DNA of 64,000 nucleotides from Mesorhizobium sp. M4B.F.Ca.ET.203.01.1.1 (GTDB lineage Bacteria > Pseudomonadota > Alphaproteobacteria > Rhizobiales > Rhizobiaceae): the NCBI RefSeq assembly GCF_004791025.1, contig NZ_SRUO01000004.1:124001-188000 (forward strand). Direction: 5' to 3'. The notes beneath the pieces are model-generated. The model was not told the origin of the DNA and did not search any database. It was given only the letters and a program-made list of their open reading frames with translations. This document shows, in pieces, positions 9,197-16,906 of this stretch; the stretch's first letter is position 1, and each line of letters begins with the position of its first letter. A program made the position numbers and the translations under genes.

Positions 9197-9431
9197 GCCG
9201 TCCCCTCGACGGCAACCGCCGCCACTGGCCGCGCGAAGCTGCAAATGCTTGCACCGGCGCGATCAATATTAGCATTTCCTTGAATATACACCAGCCGGGC
9301 CGGGCGGATGTCCGGCGGCAAGTCACACCGAGCCCTCCGGCTCGGCCAACAGTGAGTGATAGGCCCACGGGACGCAATTGCACCCAAAAGAAGTCAGGAC
9401 ATGCGCTTGAAAGCCCCAACTCGCGAGGCAT

Positions 9432-9674
9432 ATGAAAGATATAGAGAAGTATATGACTCGCTTCCGGGGGGTAGCGGTGGCGCGCAATCAGGTATCGGAC
9501 AACAAGCGGCTTTCGGCCTTCGACCTCGACCTTCTGCGCGAGGCTTTCCAGAAATCGGCCCGTGAGCATGGCGTCACGGCGGCCGATTGGGCCGAACATG
9601 CCAAGCTGTTCATCGAGCGAACAGCACAAAGCGAACCCGGCAAGGAATTCACTGGGCGAAGCACCCCGCCATAA
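9432..9674 (+). CDS. small hypothetical protein, 80 aa
   Basis: I do not recognise a family. The protein is polar and helical, with a compact segment LSAFDLDLLREAFQKSAREH followed by ADWAEHAKLFIERTA. The tail is low complexity. No signal peptide or membrane segment is present. The start ATG lies in a run of close-set ATG codons with weak ribosome-binding sequence, so Met8 (MTRFRG) is also possible. It stands alone between divergent panE-like and histidine kinase genes. Coding status rests on composition only. Confidence 0.45.
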   Translation: MKDIEKYMTRFRGVAVARNQVSDNKRLSAFDLDLLREAFQKSAREHGVTAADWAEHAKLFIERTAQSEPGKEFTGRSTPP

Positions 9675-10055
9675 TGGCCGGCGCAGCTTGGGGCTTGGGC
9701 TTCGGGGGGCAAGCCGCACCGGCCACTGCGGGTTCGGGTGTCGCACGCCCGCCGCGCCATGGACCCTACAAACATATTAGCAATCACTCAATTAAGCCTG
9801 AGTGCGTAGCCCACGAAGGGATGAGCCGGCATGCCAGCCATCGGCCCGTCTCGTCCATTTGACGGACGTCACCTCCCGGGGCTTCCCGAACCGTTTCGCC
9901 AGCGCCCGGTGCGGAAGCTGAAGCGGCCCGGAGTGACCGCATTGCGTCGCACCAAGAGACTGCACAATGCCAACGGTGGCTCCCAGTGGCCCACACCAAG
10001 GTCGATGTCGCAAACGCCGGACTAAGTCTATAGTCTTCGCAGCCAGGGGAGAGGT
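9675..10055. other. intergenic region upstream of the histidine kinase
   Basis: About 380 bases without a convincing gene. Near its end, CTAAGTCTATAG (10022-10033) matches 11 of 12 bases of CTAAGACTATAG at 12965-12976, upstream of the first Gly/Asn-rich gene. It contains a -10-like CTATAG just ahead of the kinase start. AGGGGAGAG (10045-10053) is the kinase ribosome-binding site. Nothing else stands out. Confidence 0.4.
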
Positions 10056-11462
10056 GTGCGATTGTTCGGGACTTTCTTGGGGGGATTTTTGCGGCGATGG
10101 GGCAGGTTGTCGCTGGCGCTGCAGTTCTTCATTGCCAGCGGCGTCGGGTTGCTGGCCGCGATGCTGCTGGTCGGGCTTTGGGTGACTTCGCAGATCCGGG
10201 ACGGCGTCATGCGCAATTCCGCCGCCACCACGGCGCTCTATGTCGACAGCGTGATCGCGCCGCTCTTGCCCGACATGCGCAAGAGCCGCGAGCTCAGCGA
10301 CACCGTCAAGCGGGCGCTGGACGAGACGCTGGGCCAGGGCGCGCTCGGCAAGCGGCTGGTCTCGTTCAAGCTTTGGCGGCGCGACGGCATGATCCTCTAT
10401 GCCGACGACGCCGAGCTGATCGGCAAGACCTTCCCGCCCAACCACAACCTGATTTCGGCTTTCGCGGGCAATGTCATGGCCGAATACAACGACCTCGACG
10501 ACGACCCGGAAGCCGGTGAGGAGAAAACGGTGAACGCGCCGCTGTTCGAGATCTACAATCCGGTGCGCGAACCCTGGTCGGGCGAAGTCGTCGCCGTGTC
10601 GGAGTTCTACGAGATCGCCGACGACTTCCAGGAAACGCTGAACGCGGCGCTGTGGTCGACCTGGCTGGTGGTGGCTGGCGCCACGGCGGCGGCATTGGCG
10701 CTATTGTCCGGAATCGTCTTTCGCGGCAGCCGCACCATCGAGACGCAACGCACGGCACTCGAGGCGAAGGTGACGGAATTGCAGTCGGCGCTGTCGCAGA
10801 ACTCATCGCTGCGCCAGCGCGTGCAGCGGGCCTCGCGCCGCGCCACCGCCATCAATGAACGCTATCTCAGGCGCATCGGCGCCGACTTGCATGACGGGCC
10901 GGCGCAGCTTGTGGCGCTGGCCGCGCTCAGGATGGACAGCCCTCTGCTGCTCGATCCAGCCGCCTCGAGCGAATTGCGCGAGGCCGAGATATCGGGCATC
11001 CACAAGACGCTCGGCGAAGCGATGCGCGAGATACGCGGCATCTGCAACGGCCTGGTTCTGCCGCAGATCGAGACGCAGGCCGTAGTCGACATCCTGACGT
11101 TGGCGGTGAAGGAACACGAGCGGCGCACCAGCAGCAAGGTGGCGCTGACGCTTCCCGGCCGCCTGCCGGAACTCGGCACTTCCGAGAAGATCAGCATTTA
11201 CCGTTTCGTACAGGAAGGGTTGAATAATGCGTGGCGGCATGGAAAGGGCAAGGATCAGGCGGTGCGGGCCGGCATGAAAGGCGGCAGGCTGACGGTGGAG
11301 GTGATGGACGGTGGTCCTGGCTTCGATCCCAGCAGGAGCGAGGGGCTCGGGCTCGCGGGCCTGAGGGAACGCATCGAAAGCATCGGCGGACAGTTCGAAA
11401 CACTGTCCGGCCCGCAAGGCACGCGATTGGTGATCACACTATCTGTCGAGGAGCAGCCGTGA
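10056..11462 (+). CDS. NarL/LuxR-type sensor histidine kinase
   Basis: A 468-residue membrane sensor. Transmembrane segments lie near residues 20-44 and 200-222, flanking a periplasmic sensor region of about 155 residues of no recognised fold. The dimerisation/phospho-acceptor domain is of the HisKA_3 type, with the phosphorylated His in HDGPAQ (His279). The ATPase domain has FVQEGLNNAWRHG (N box), VMDGGPGFDP (G1) and GLGLAGLRERIESIGG (G2). The start is a GTG preceded by AGGGGAGAG. Its stop overlaps the GTG of the response-regulator gene, so the pair is translationally coupled. The signal is unknown. The neighbouring Gly/Asn-rich secreted proteins are possible targets. Confidence 0.92.
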   Translation: MRLFGTFLGGFLRRWGRLSLALQFFIASGVGLLAAMLLVGLWVTSQIRDGVMRNSAATTALYVDSVIAPLLPDMRKSRELSDTVKRALDETLGQGALGKRLVSFKLWRRDGMILYADDAELIGKTFPPNHNLISAFAGNVMAEYNDLDDDPEAGEEKTVNAPLFEIYNPVREPWSGEVVAVSEFYEIADDFQETLNAALWSTWLVVAGATAAALALLSGIVFRGSRTIETQRTALEAKVTELQSALSQNSSLRQRVQRASRRATAINERYLRRIGADLHDGPAQLVALAALRMDSPLLLDPAASSELREAEISGIHKTLGEAMREIRGICNGLVLPQIETQAVVDILTLAVKEHERRTSSKVALTLPGRLPELGTSEKISIYRFVQEGLNNAWRHGKGKDQAVRAGMKGGRLTVEVMDGGPGFDPSRSEGLGLAGLRERIESIGGQFETLSGPQGTRLVITLSVEEQP

Positions 11463-12103
11463 CCGCATCCATCCGTATCGCCATTGTCGACGACCATCCG
11501 CTGTTTCGCGAGGGCGTGGCGCGCAGCCTCGGCGAGATCGGCGGGTTCGCGGTGGTCGGCGAAGGCGCCAGCGCCGACGACGCCGAAAGGCTGGTGCAGA
11601 CGACCGCACCCGACATCCTGCTGCTCGACATCAGCATGCCGGGCGGCGGGCTCAACGCCGCGGCCCGGATCCTGTCCGGCCACCCCGGGCAGAAAATCGT
11701 CATGCTGACAGTGTCGGAAACCAATGCCGATGTCGCCCAGGCACTCAACACCGGCGTGCGCGGCTATGTGCTGAAGGGCGTCGGCTCCAAGACGCTGGCC
11801 GAAATCCTCGGCGAGGTCGCGGCTGGCCAGAGCTATGTCTCGCCGACGCTGTCGGCGAGGCTGCTGTCGGACCTTTTGCAGCCGGCGAGCCGCAAGCCCG
11901 ACCCGCTCAGCCAGCTCACCGGCCGCGAGGCTGAGATCCTGCGGCTGGTGGCGGAGGGCCTCAGCAACAAGGAGGTCGCCGCCAGGCTGTCGTTGCAGGA
12001 AAAGACGGTCAAGCATCACATGACCAGGGTGCTGGCCAAGCTCAACGTGCGCAACCGCACGGAGGCGGCGCTACTGATGCATGAGGCGAAGGAGAAGAAT
12101 TAG
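11459..12103 (+). CDS. NarL/FixJ-family response regulator
   Basis: A 214-residue regulator. The receiver domain has the acidic pocket DD (11-12), phospho-acceptor Asp57 in LLLDISMPGG and a conserved Thr in MLTVSET. After a linker comes a LuxR-type helix-turn-helix (LTGREAEILRLVAEGLSNKEV, then KTVKHHMTRVLAKLNVRNR). The GTG start overlaps the kinase stop by four bases (GTGA), a usual coupled arrangement for HisKA_3 kinases. The upstream extension of the open frame to 11231 is inside the kinase gene and is not used. It is expected to be phosphorylated by the partner kinase and to bind short inverted repeats. Confidence 0.92.
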   Translation: MTASIRIAIVDDHPLFREGVARSLGEIGGFAVVGEGASADDAERLVQTTAPDILLLDISMPGGGLNAAARILSGHPGQKIVMLTVSETNADVAQALNTGVRGYVLKGVGSKTLAEILGEVAAGQSYVSPTLSARLLSDLLQPASRKPDPLSQLTGREAEILRLVAEGLSNKEVAARLSLQEKTVKHHMTRVLAKLNVRNRTEAALLMHEAKEKN

Positions 12104-12106
12104 GTT

Positions 12107-12151
12107 GGTGAATGGTGAATGGATAGGCGCCAACACTATTCACCATTCACC
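12107..12151. terminator. perfect 14-bp hairpin after the response regulator
   Basis: GGTGAATGGTGAAT (12107-12120) and its exact reverse complement (12138-12151) flank a 17-base loop three bases after the regulator stop codon. No T tract follows. It may be a transcript 3'-end hairpin or a remnant of a heptamer repeat (GAATGGT). Confidence 0.5.
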
Positions 12152-12169
12152 CATTCACTATCTATTCAC

Positions 12170-12200
12170 AAAAGTCACCCCCGCCCTCAGGACGGGGGTG
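12170..12200 (-). terminator. Rho-independent terminator for the 12233-12706 gene
   Basis: Read on the minus strand, the stem CACCCCCG / CGGGGGTG (9-base loop) is followed by ACTTTTG. It lies about 30 bases beyond the stop of the first Gly/Asn-rich gene. Confidence 0.55.
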
Positions 12201-12232
12201 CGTGAGGGACAGAAAGGGGTAGCTCCCTGCCC

Positions 12233-12706
12233 TCACAAGCCCAGCAGGCGCGCCAGATCCTCGGGCGTCGCCTGGCGCTCGACGATGGTTCGGCCAAGAG
12301 CATCCTCCATCTCGAAACGGCCGTTCCGGATTTCTTCCTTCATGCCGTCGGGATGGACGACCTTGATTGTGTCGCCATCGATTTCGACCTTGTCTCCGGT
12401 CGCCGCGTTGACGTGGCTGTTGTGGCTGGCGCTGTTGCCGCGGTTGCCGTTGTTGTTGCCTGAGTTGTTGTTACCGCTGTTATTGTTGCTGTTGCCGCCG
12501 CCGGAGCTTGAATTGCCGCCGCCGTTGCCGTTGCCGCCACCGTTCCCATTGCCGCCATTGCCGTTGCCGGCATCGGCATAGGCCAATGCAGGAACGATCC
12601 TGGCGGCGCCATAGAGCTTGACGTGGCAAGGCGCGATCGTCAGCGCCAGCACCGTCGAAGCCCCCAGGACAAGCCGGCTCAGCCGGTTCAAGGACAGTGT
12701 GAGCAT
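12233..12706 (-). CDS. secreted Gly/Asn-rich repeat protein, paralogue 1
   Basis: A 157-residue protein starting at the ATG at 12706 (GGGAGAGGAG directly upstream). An N-terminal hydrophobic segment (LVLGASTVLALTIAP) suggests export or anchoring. The middle is a low-complexity tract of Gly, Asn and Ser (units such as GNGNGG, then NNNSGNNNSG). The C-terminal 60 residues are a compact conserved domain: TGDKVEIDGDTIKVVHPDGM, then EMEDALGRTIVERQAT. The tandem paralogue at 13226-13699 shares both parts and an upstream element. I do not know the family name or role. It may be an extracellular or cell-surface protein. The tract is coded by imperfect GCCGTT/GCCGCC-type DNA repeats that may vary in length. 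Confidence 0.8.
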   Translation of the reverse strand: MLTLSLNRLSRLVLGASTVLALTIAPCHVKLYGAARIVPALAYADAGNGNGGNGNGGGNGNGGGNSSSGGGNSNNNSGNNNSGNNNGNRGNSASHNSHVNAATGDKVEIDGDTIKVVHPDGMKEEIRNGRFEMEDALGRTIVERQATPEDLARLLGL

Positions 12707-12797
12707 CTCCTCTCCCTGCCGGTCTTCTCTCCGGTCTGGCAGACCGCGGCCGGCATGATTGAGAAGAGGAGAGCATCCATGCATGGGCACGCGCGCG

Positions 12798-12836
12798 AAA
12801 GCGGCCCACGACCCTTGCCCTGCCGGTTCGGACCTT
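12798..12836 (-). promoter_or_regulatory. conserved element upstream of Gly/Asn-rich gene 1
   Basis: Thirty-one of 39 bases match the element at 13796-13834, in the same orientation and at nearly the same distance (92 versus 97 bases) from each start codon. The best-conserved core on the minus strand is GGGTCGTGGGCC. Such conservation in non-coding DNA of paralogues points to a promoter or operator, possibly for the adjacent response regulator. The rest of 12707-13225 holds CTAAGACTATAG (12965-12976) and the terminator at 13057-13085. Confidence 0.5.
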
Positions 12837-13056
12837 TTTTACGCCTCTGCCGGACCTATGTCGCAATGCCGGCGCAATGCGACCCGCGCGACGAACGGCA
12901 ACGCCAGGACGCGGCAAGGTTGCGGCGCGTTAACCAAACCTCTTGGAAAGCGCAACGCAATTCTCTAAGACTATAGCGCGCGTGAAAAATGCGGGGACCG
13001 CGCCAACGAGCCGCGATGCGCCAAGGGTTGCCCTGCGGGAATGCAAGGCGGACCCC

Positions 13057-13085
13057 AAAAAAATACCCCCGCCAGAAGGCGGGGG
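13057..13085 (-). terminator. Rho-independent terminator for the 13226-13699 gene
   Basis: On the minus strand, CCCCCGCC and GGCGGGGG form an 8-bp stem with a 4-base loop, followed by TATTTTTTT. It is about 140 bases beyond the stop of Gly/Asn-rich gene 2 and separates it from gene 1. Confidence 0.8.
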
Positions 13086-13225
13086 CAAGGTGAGCAACGA
13101 AAGTCCTGTCAACCGATGATCAAGGACTGAAGAGACGAAGCAAAAGGTGGCAACCTGATTTTGCAGCGCTGACCTTCGGTCCCGAAACGATCACTTCCAG
13201 ATAGAACCTCGCTCTCACAAACCGT

Positions 13226-13699
13226 TCAAAAACTCTTCAGCCGCGCCACATCGGCAGCGGTTGCCCTTCTATCGACGATGGTGCGCCCGAGCGCGTCCTC
13301 CATCCTGAAGCGGCCGTTTTCGATTTCTTCCGTCATTCCGTTGGGGTGCGTGACCCTGATGCTCTTGCCGTCGACTTCGACCTTGTCGCCGGTTACGGCG
13401 TTGACATGATCGACAGTGGCATTCTCGCCGGTGCCTTTGCTGTTACCCTTGCCGTTGCCGCCGGCGTTGCTGTTGCCGCTGTTTCCGTTGCTGCTGCCGC
13501 CGCCGCTGTTACCGTTCCCGTTGCCGCCGCTATTGCCGCCGCCGTTGCCGTTGCCGCCGCCATTGCCATTGCCGCCCTTGCCGGCTTGGGCCTTGGAAGC
13601 GACGGGACCGTCGATCGAGAGATGAAAAGGTGCGATAGTCAACGCCAGCGCCGCCAGCGCCCGCAAGACCAGCCTGCAGCCCATGCGCGGTACGCGCAT
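13226..13699 (-). CDS. secreted Gly/Asn-rich repeat protein, paralogue 2
   Basis: Same design and length (157 aa) as 12233-12706: an N-terminal hydrophobic export segment (LVLRALAALALTIAP), a Gly/Asn/Ser tract (GGNGNGG units, then GNSGNSNAGGNGKGN) and the conserved C-terminal domain (TGDKVEVDGKSIRVTHPNGM, RMEDALGRTIVDRRAT). The ATG at 13699 is preceded by GGGGAGA. The open frame continues upstream through the conserved regulatory element and is not used. It has its own strong terminator, so the two genes are separate transcripts from a tandem duplication. Function is unknown. Confidence 0.8.
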   Translation of the reverse strand: MRVPRMGCRLVLRALAALALTIAPFHLSIDGPVASKAQAGKGGNGNGGGNGNGGGNSGGNGNGNSGGGSSNGNSGNSNAGGNGKGNSKGTGENATVDHVNAVTGDKVEVDGKSIRVTHPNGMTEEIENGRFRMEDALGRTIVDRRATAADVARLKSF

Positions 13700-13795
13700 C
13701 CCATTCTCCCCATGCCGGTCAACCGGCCCGAACCCAGCCGAAACCCCAACGGCATTGTCGATGCGAAAAACATTCACAAATCGCAACGCCTTGCG

Positions 13796-13834
13796 GAAGT
13801 GGCCCACGACCCATGTCTTGGCGATTCGGACTTT
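13796..13834 (-). promoter_or_regulatory. conserved element upstream of Gly/Asn-rich gene 2
   Basis: Partner of 12798-12836, with 31 of 39 bases identical and placed about 97 bases upstream of the start codon. The core GGGTCGTGGGCC is unchanged between the copies. Confidence 0.5.
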
Positions 13835-14311
13835 TGCACAAACGACGTCAGACCAAAGTCCTAGTTCAACCTCGGGATGTAGTCCTGCGAAGGCTCCCGC
13901 AAGCCGCAACGCCGCACCAACCCGGGCCCGGCGATCGACGAGTCAGGGCACTCGTTCGGCAACCATCGACCGTTGCCGGCGCTAGCGACCACCGGGCATC
14001 CGGCAACGAATAAAGCCAGGCGACACCGACCTGGCCGAAATCGCCGGACAGCTAGCCGCCGACGGCGTGACCGCCCGAAAGCCATAGAGGCAAGGTTGCA
14101 TGCCGAGCATTTCGGCCAGAGGCATATCCGCGGCCCGAGCCTTGAACACCCGCAACCTTGACGGCAAAAGTATACATAAAAACAATTGCTTAATTGCAAC
14201 TGCTGAAGCAGCCTAGGCGCAAGGCTGACTTGGCCAGCCGGGCAAGGCGAGCCGGAAGTTGACAGGCTCGATTGGTCTGGCAAACTCGCTCGACAGTTTT
14301 TGGAGTGTGGG

Positions 14312-14416
14312 ATGAGCAAGAAAACCTACGCAAAGCCCGAGCTCGTCAAGAAGGACAAGCTCTCGCAGGTCACCGCGGTCAATGGCGGTTCCGTGATCAT
14401 CAACGGGGCCGGCTGA
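14312..14416 (+). CDS. putative RiPP precursor peptide, 34 aa
   Basis: A short gene with GGAG six bases before its ATG and a perfect -35-like TTGACA at 14259-14264. The peptide starts MSKKTYAKPELVKKDKLSQV. Tyr6, Pro9, Leu11, Leu17 and Thr21 fit the leader pattern YxxPxL-x5-L-x3-T used by lasso-peptide and related RiPP precursors for recognition by a RRE protein. The tail AVNGGSVIINGAG would be the core. It lacks an acidic residue at core position 7-9, so a normal lasso ring is unlikely. A Gly-Gly (25-26) could be a cleavage site. No maturation protease, cyclase or RRE gene lies within this window, so it is an orphan. Bases 13861-14311 upstream hold no other gene I can see. Confidence 0.6.
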   Translation: MSKKTYAKPELVKKDKLSQVTAVNGGSVIINGAG

Positions 14417-14439
14417 CAAAGCCAGCAACAAGCCGATAT

Positions 14440-15327
14440 CTAGGCTGGCGACGGCACCGGCGGCCTTGCCGTGATCGCCGTGCCGAAAGCGGCGAGGATT
14501 ACAGCCGCTATGCCCGCGCATTGCAGTGCCGTCAGCCGTTCGTGCAGGAAAAGGAAGCCGATCAGCGCGCCCAGCGCCGGCTCCAGGCACGCCATCATGC
14601 CATAGACCCTGGCCGGTATCCTGGTCAGCGCCATCATCTCCAGCCAGAACGGCAGCGCGCAAGAGAGCAGACCGACGATGACGGCCAGCGCCAGCACATG
14701 CGGCTCGGCGATCTTGGGTACGATGTCGGTTAGGCCGAAGGGCAGCGACAGGGCGGCGGCGATCGCCATGCCCCAGGCCGTGGTGCGGCCGCCGAGCTCG
14801 GCGCCGGCCTTCTGCGCGAAGACGATGTAAAGCGCCCAGCACCCGCCGGCGGCAAGTGCCAGCAGCACGCCTATCGGATCGAGCGCCTGGCGCACATCGG
14901 CGAAGGGTGACAGAAGCACGACGCCGGCCAGCGCCAGCGCCACCCAGGCCAGATCCCTTGCTCGGTGCGACGTCAGCGTCGCGACCAGCAGCGGGCCGGT
15001 GAATTCGAGCGCCACGCAGATACCGAGGGGGATCCTGGTGAGCGCGGCATAGAAGAGAAGGTTCATGAAGCTGAGCGTGACGCCATAGGCGACGAGCCAG
15101 GGCAGCACCGCGCGCGAGGGCCTTACGCGCCAGGGCCTGAGCACCATCGCCAGCATCAGCGCGCCGGCGACGAGCCTCAGCGTCGTGGTGCCCTGGGCGC
15201 CGACGACCGGAAACAGGCCCTTGGCGAAGGCAGCGCCCACCTGAACCGACAGCATGGCCGCCAGCAGCCCGAGGACGGGCAAGGCGCCGGCTTCGGCTCG
15301 CGTTTTGGTGATTGGCGCCGACGTCAC
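14440..15327 (-). CDS. EamA/DMT-family exporter, RhtA-like
   Basis: A 295-residue inner-membrane protein with about ten hydrophobic segments in two EamA repeats. Family signs include AAFAKGLFPVVGAQG, TTLRLVAGALML, IPLGICVALEFTGPL and the second-repeat MMACLEPALGALIGFLFLHE. These resemble RhtA-type threonine/homoserine exporters, so a role in amino-acid or metabolite efflux is likely. The GTG at 15327 has AGGGGAGA upstream. The longer open frame to 15561 adds a basic, non-membrane leader and is not used. It is convergent with the RiPP-like gene. Confidence 0.87.
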   Translation of the reverse strand: MTSAPITKTRAEAGALPVLGLLAAMLSVQVGAAFAKGLFPVVGAQGTTTLRLVAGALMLAMVLRPWRVRPSRAVLPWLVAYGVTLSFMNLLFYAALTRIPLGICVALEFTGPLLVATLTSHRARDLAWVALALAGVVLLSPFADVRQALDPIGVLLALAAGGCWALYIVFAQKAGAELGGRTTAWGMAIAAALSLPFGLTDIVPKIAEPHVLALAVIVGLLSCALPFWLEMMALTRIPARVYGMMACLEPALGALIGFLFLHERLTALQCAGIAAVILAAFGTAITARPPVPSPA

Positions 15328-15439
15328 GGTTCTCCCCTGCCTCTTGAGCGATGTGCCGGAGATAGGGTCAAAAGGCCTGCCTGTCGTGAGGCACGGACGC
15401 ATGGTTGATGGGGCAGTATGCCAATCCCCGCCAGCGCTG

Positions 15440-15784
15440 CTAGGCCGCGCCCGATCTGCTCTTGGCGGCGCCTGCTGCCCGTTGCTCGATGGCTTCAAGC
15501 TTGGCGGAGATCTCTTCCGGCGAACCGTGCTCGAGGCCGACGACGTCGTTTCTCGCGGCATCCAGCGCCACGATTATCTCGTTGAGCTTGGCCTGCATGG
15601 CCGAGGTGTCACGGTAGTTCTGGATCAGCACGACCCCGGTCAAGGCAATGGCCGAAATGGAGAGGATGTAGGTCCCGACCGTCGAACTCGCCACAAGGGC
15701 GCATGAAAGGGCGGCGGCGAGCATGACATAGAAGCCCGGCGGCTTCGAAAAGAACTCGGCAAGAAAATAGAGCGGCCGCTCCAT
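15440..15784 (-). CDS. low-affinity iron permease family protein
   Basis: A 114-residue membrane protein with two close transmembrane segments (FYVMLAAALSCALVASS and YILSISAIALTGVVLI). They are followed by QNYRDTSAMQAKLNEIIVAL and a polar helical tail with GSPEEI, the pattern of the small bacterial low-affinity iron permease family (PF04120). Actual iron transport is unproven for such short members. I chose the ATG at 15784 because of GGGAGA seven bases upstream. ATGs at 15799 and 15811 are alternatives. It is divergent from the BrkB-family gene. Confidence 0.7.
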   Translation of the reverse strand: MERPLYFLAEFFSKPPGFYVMLAAALSCALVASSTVGTYILSISAIALTGVVLIQNYRDTSAMQAKLNEIIVALDAARNDVVGLEHGSPEEISAKLEAIEQRAAGAAKSRSGAA

Positions 15785-15904
15785 GATTGTGTCTCCCATT
15801 GTTGCCTTCAATGCCGCAAAGGCAGTTCGGTTGCCTCGGGAACAAAATGGCAGACGGCAGATTGAGGATCAGGCCGGCTGCTTTGCCGGCGTGCCAGGGC
15901 GTTC

Positions 15905-16906
15905 ATGTCGATGATCTGGGCTTTGCTGAAAGAGAGCGCGACCGGCTTCGTCAACGACAATGCCTTGAGCCGGGGAGCCGCGCTCGCCTTCTATGCCGCG
16001 ACCTCGCTGGCGCCGATCCTGCTGATCGTGGTGGCAATCTCAGGGATCGCGATCGGGCACCAGGCGGCGGAACTCGCGCTGTCGGCGCAAATCTCCGGGC
16101 TGATGGGCTCACAGAGCGCGGAGCTTTTCCGCGCCACACTGGAGTCGGCGTCGAACCAGACAAGCGGAACATGGGCCGCACTGGCTGGATTGGTGACGCT
16201 GATCGCCACCGCATCCGGGGTTTTCGGCGAAATGCAGCTTGCGCTTAACACCATATGGAAAGTCCCGCCGACCGACACGTCCCTGTCGAGGATGGTAAGG
16301 GCGCGCGCCGCGAGCCTCGGGCTGGTTGGCGCGTTGGGCTTTCTTTTGCTGGTCTCCCTGATCGCCAGCGCGGCGATCTCGGCGTTGGCGGCGATGCTGA
16401 ACGCGTATCTTCCATTTGGCGAGACGATAGCCAGCGTGCTCAACACGGTCCTGTCGTTCATTTTGACGGCGGTGCTGTTTGCGGCGATCTACAAGGTCTT
16501 GCCGGACAGGTCACTGGCGTGGCGCGATGTCGGCCTGGGCGCACTGGTGACGGCGGCGCTGTTCACGGTCGGCAAATCGGCGATCGGATGGTACCTGGGC
16601 GCCAGCACGATCGCCTCATCCTACGGCGCCGCCGGCGGCCTCATCGTCACGCTGCTGTGGGTCTATTATTCCTCGCAGATCTTCCTGTTCGGCGCCGAGC
16701 TGACGCGCGCCTATTCGATCCGCCGCGGGACGAGACCGGACCTGGGCCCGGTCGTAGCGCAGGCCGTGGCCGCTGAAAAGGCCGTTGCCGTCGCTGAACC
16801 CGAGCAGCCATCTCGCGGCATCACCTGGGTCTCAATCCTGATCTCCGTCTGCGCCGGCTCGATAGTCGCGCTCATGCTCGACCGGGACCGCCGGGCGGAT
16901 CAATGA
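15905..16906 (+). CDS. YihY/BrkB-family inner-membrane protein
   Basis: A 333-residue protein with six predicted membrane helices. It has the family N-terminus (ALSRGAALAFYAATSLAPIL) and conserved later stretches (WAALAGLVTLIATASGVFGE, YGAAGGLIVTLLWVYYSSQI, FLFGAELTRAYS). A C-terminal polar region with one more hydrophobic segment (SILISVCAGSIVALML) may be an extra anchor. The transported substrate, if any, is not established for the family. A second ATG lies two codons downstream. It is divergent from the small iron-permease-like gene. Confidence 0.88.
   Translation: MSMIWALLKESATGFVNDNALSRGAALAFYAATSLAPILLIVVAISGIAIGHQAAELALSAQISGLMGSQSAELFRATLESASNQTSGTWAALAGLVTLIATASGVFGEMQLALNTIWKVPPTDTSLSRMVRARAASLGLVGALGFLLLVSLIASAAISALAAMLNAYLPFGETIASVLNTVLSFILTAVLFAAIYKVLPDRSLAWRDVGLGALVTAALFTVGKSAIGWYLGASTIASSYGAAGGLIVTLLWVYYSSQIFLFGAELTRAYSIRRGTRPDLGPVVAQAVAAEKAVAVAEPEQPSRGITWVSILISVCAGSIVALMLDRDRRADQ

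Noticed and set aside
9328..9345. Hairpin CCGAGCC-CTCC-GGCTCGG as a terminator
   Set aside because: It lies upstream of, not after, neighbouring genes and has no T tract.
12427..13590. Regular short repeats that could be taken as CRISPR
   Set aside because: They are in-frame Gly/Asn codon repeats within two genes. There are no constant repeat plus variable spacer units and no cas genes.
14312..14416. Full lasso-peptide operon
   Set aside because: Only the precursor-like gene is present. I found no B1/RRE, B2 protease or C cyclase near it, and the core lacks the ring acid, so I call it an orphan RiPP-like gene only.
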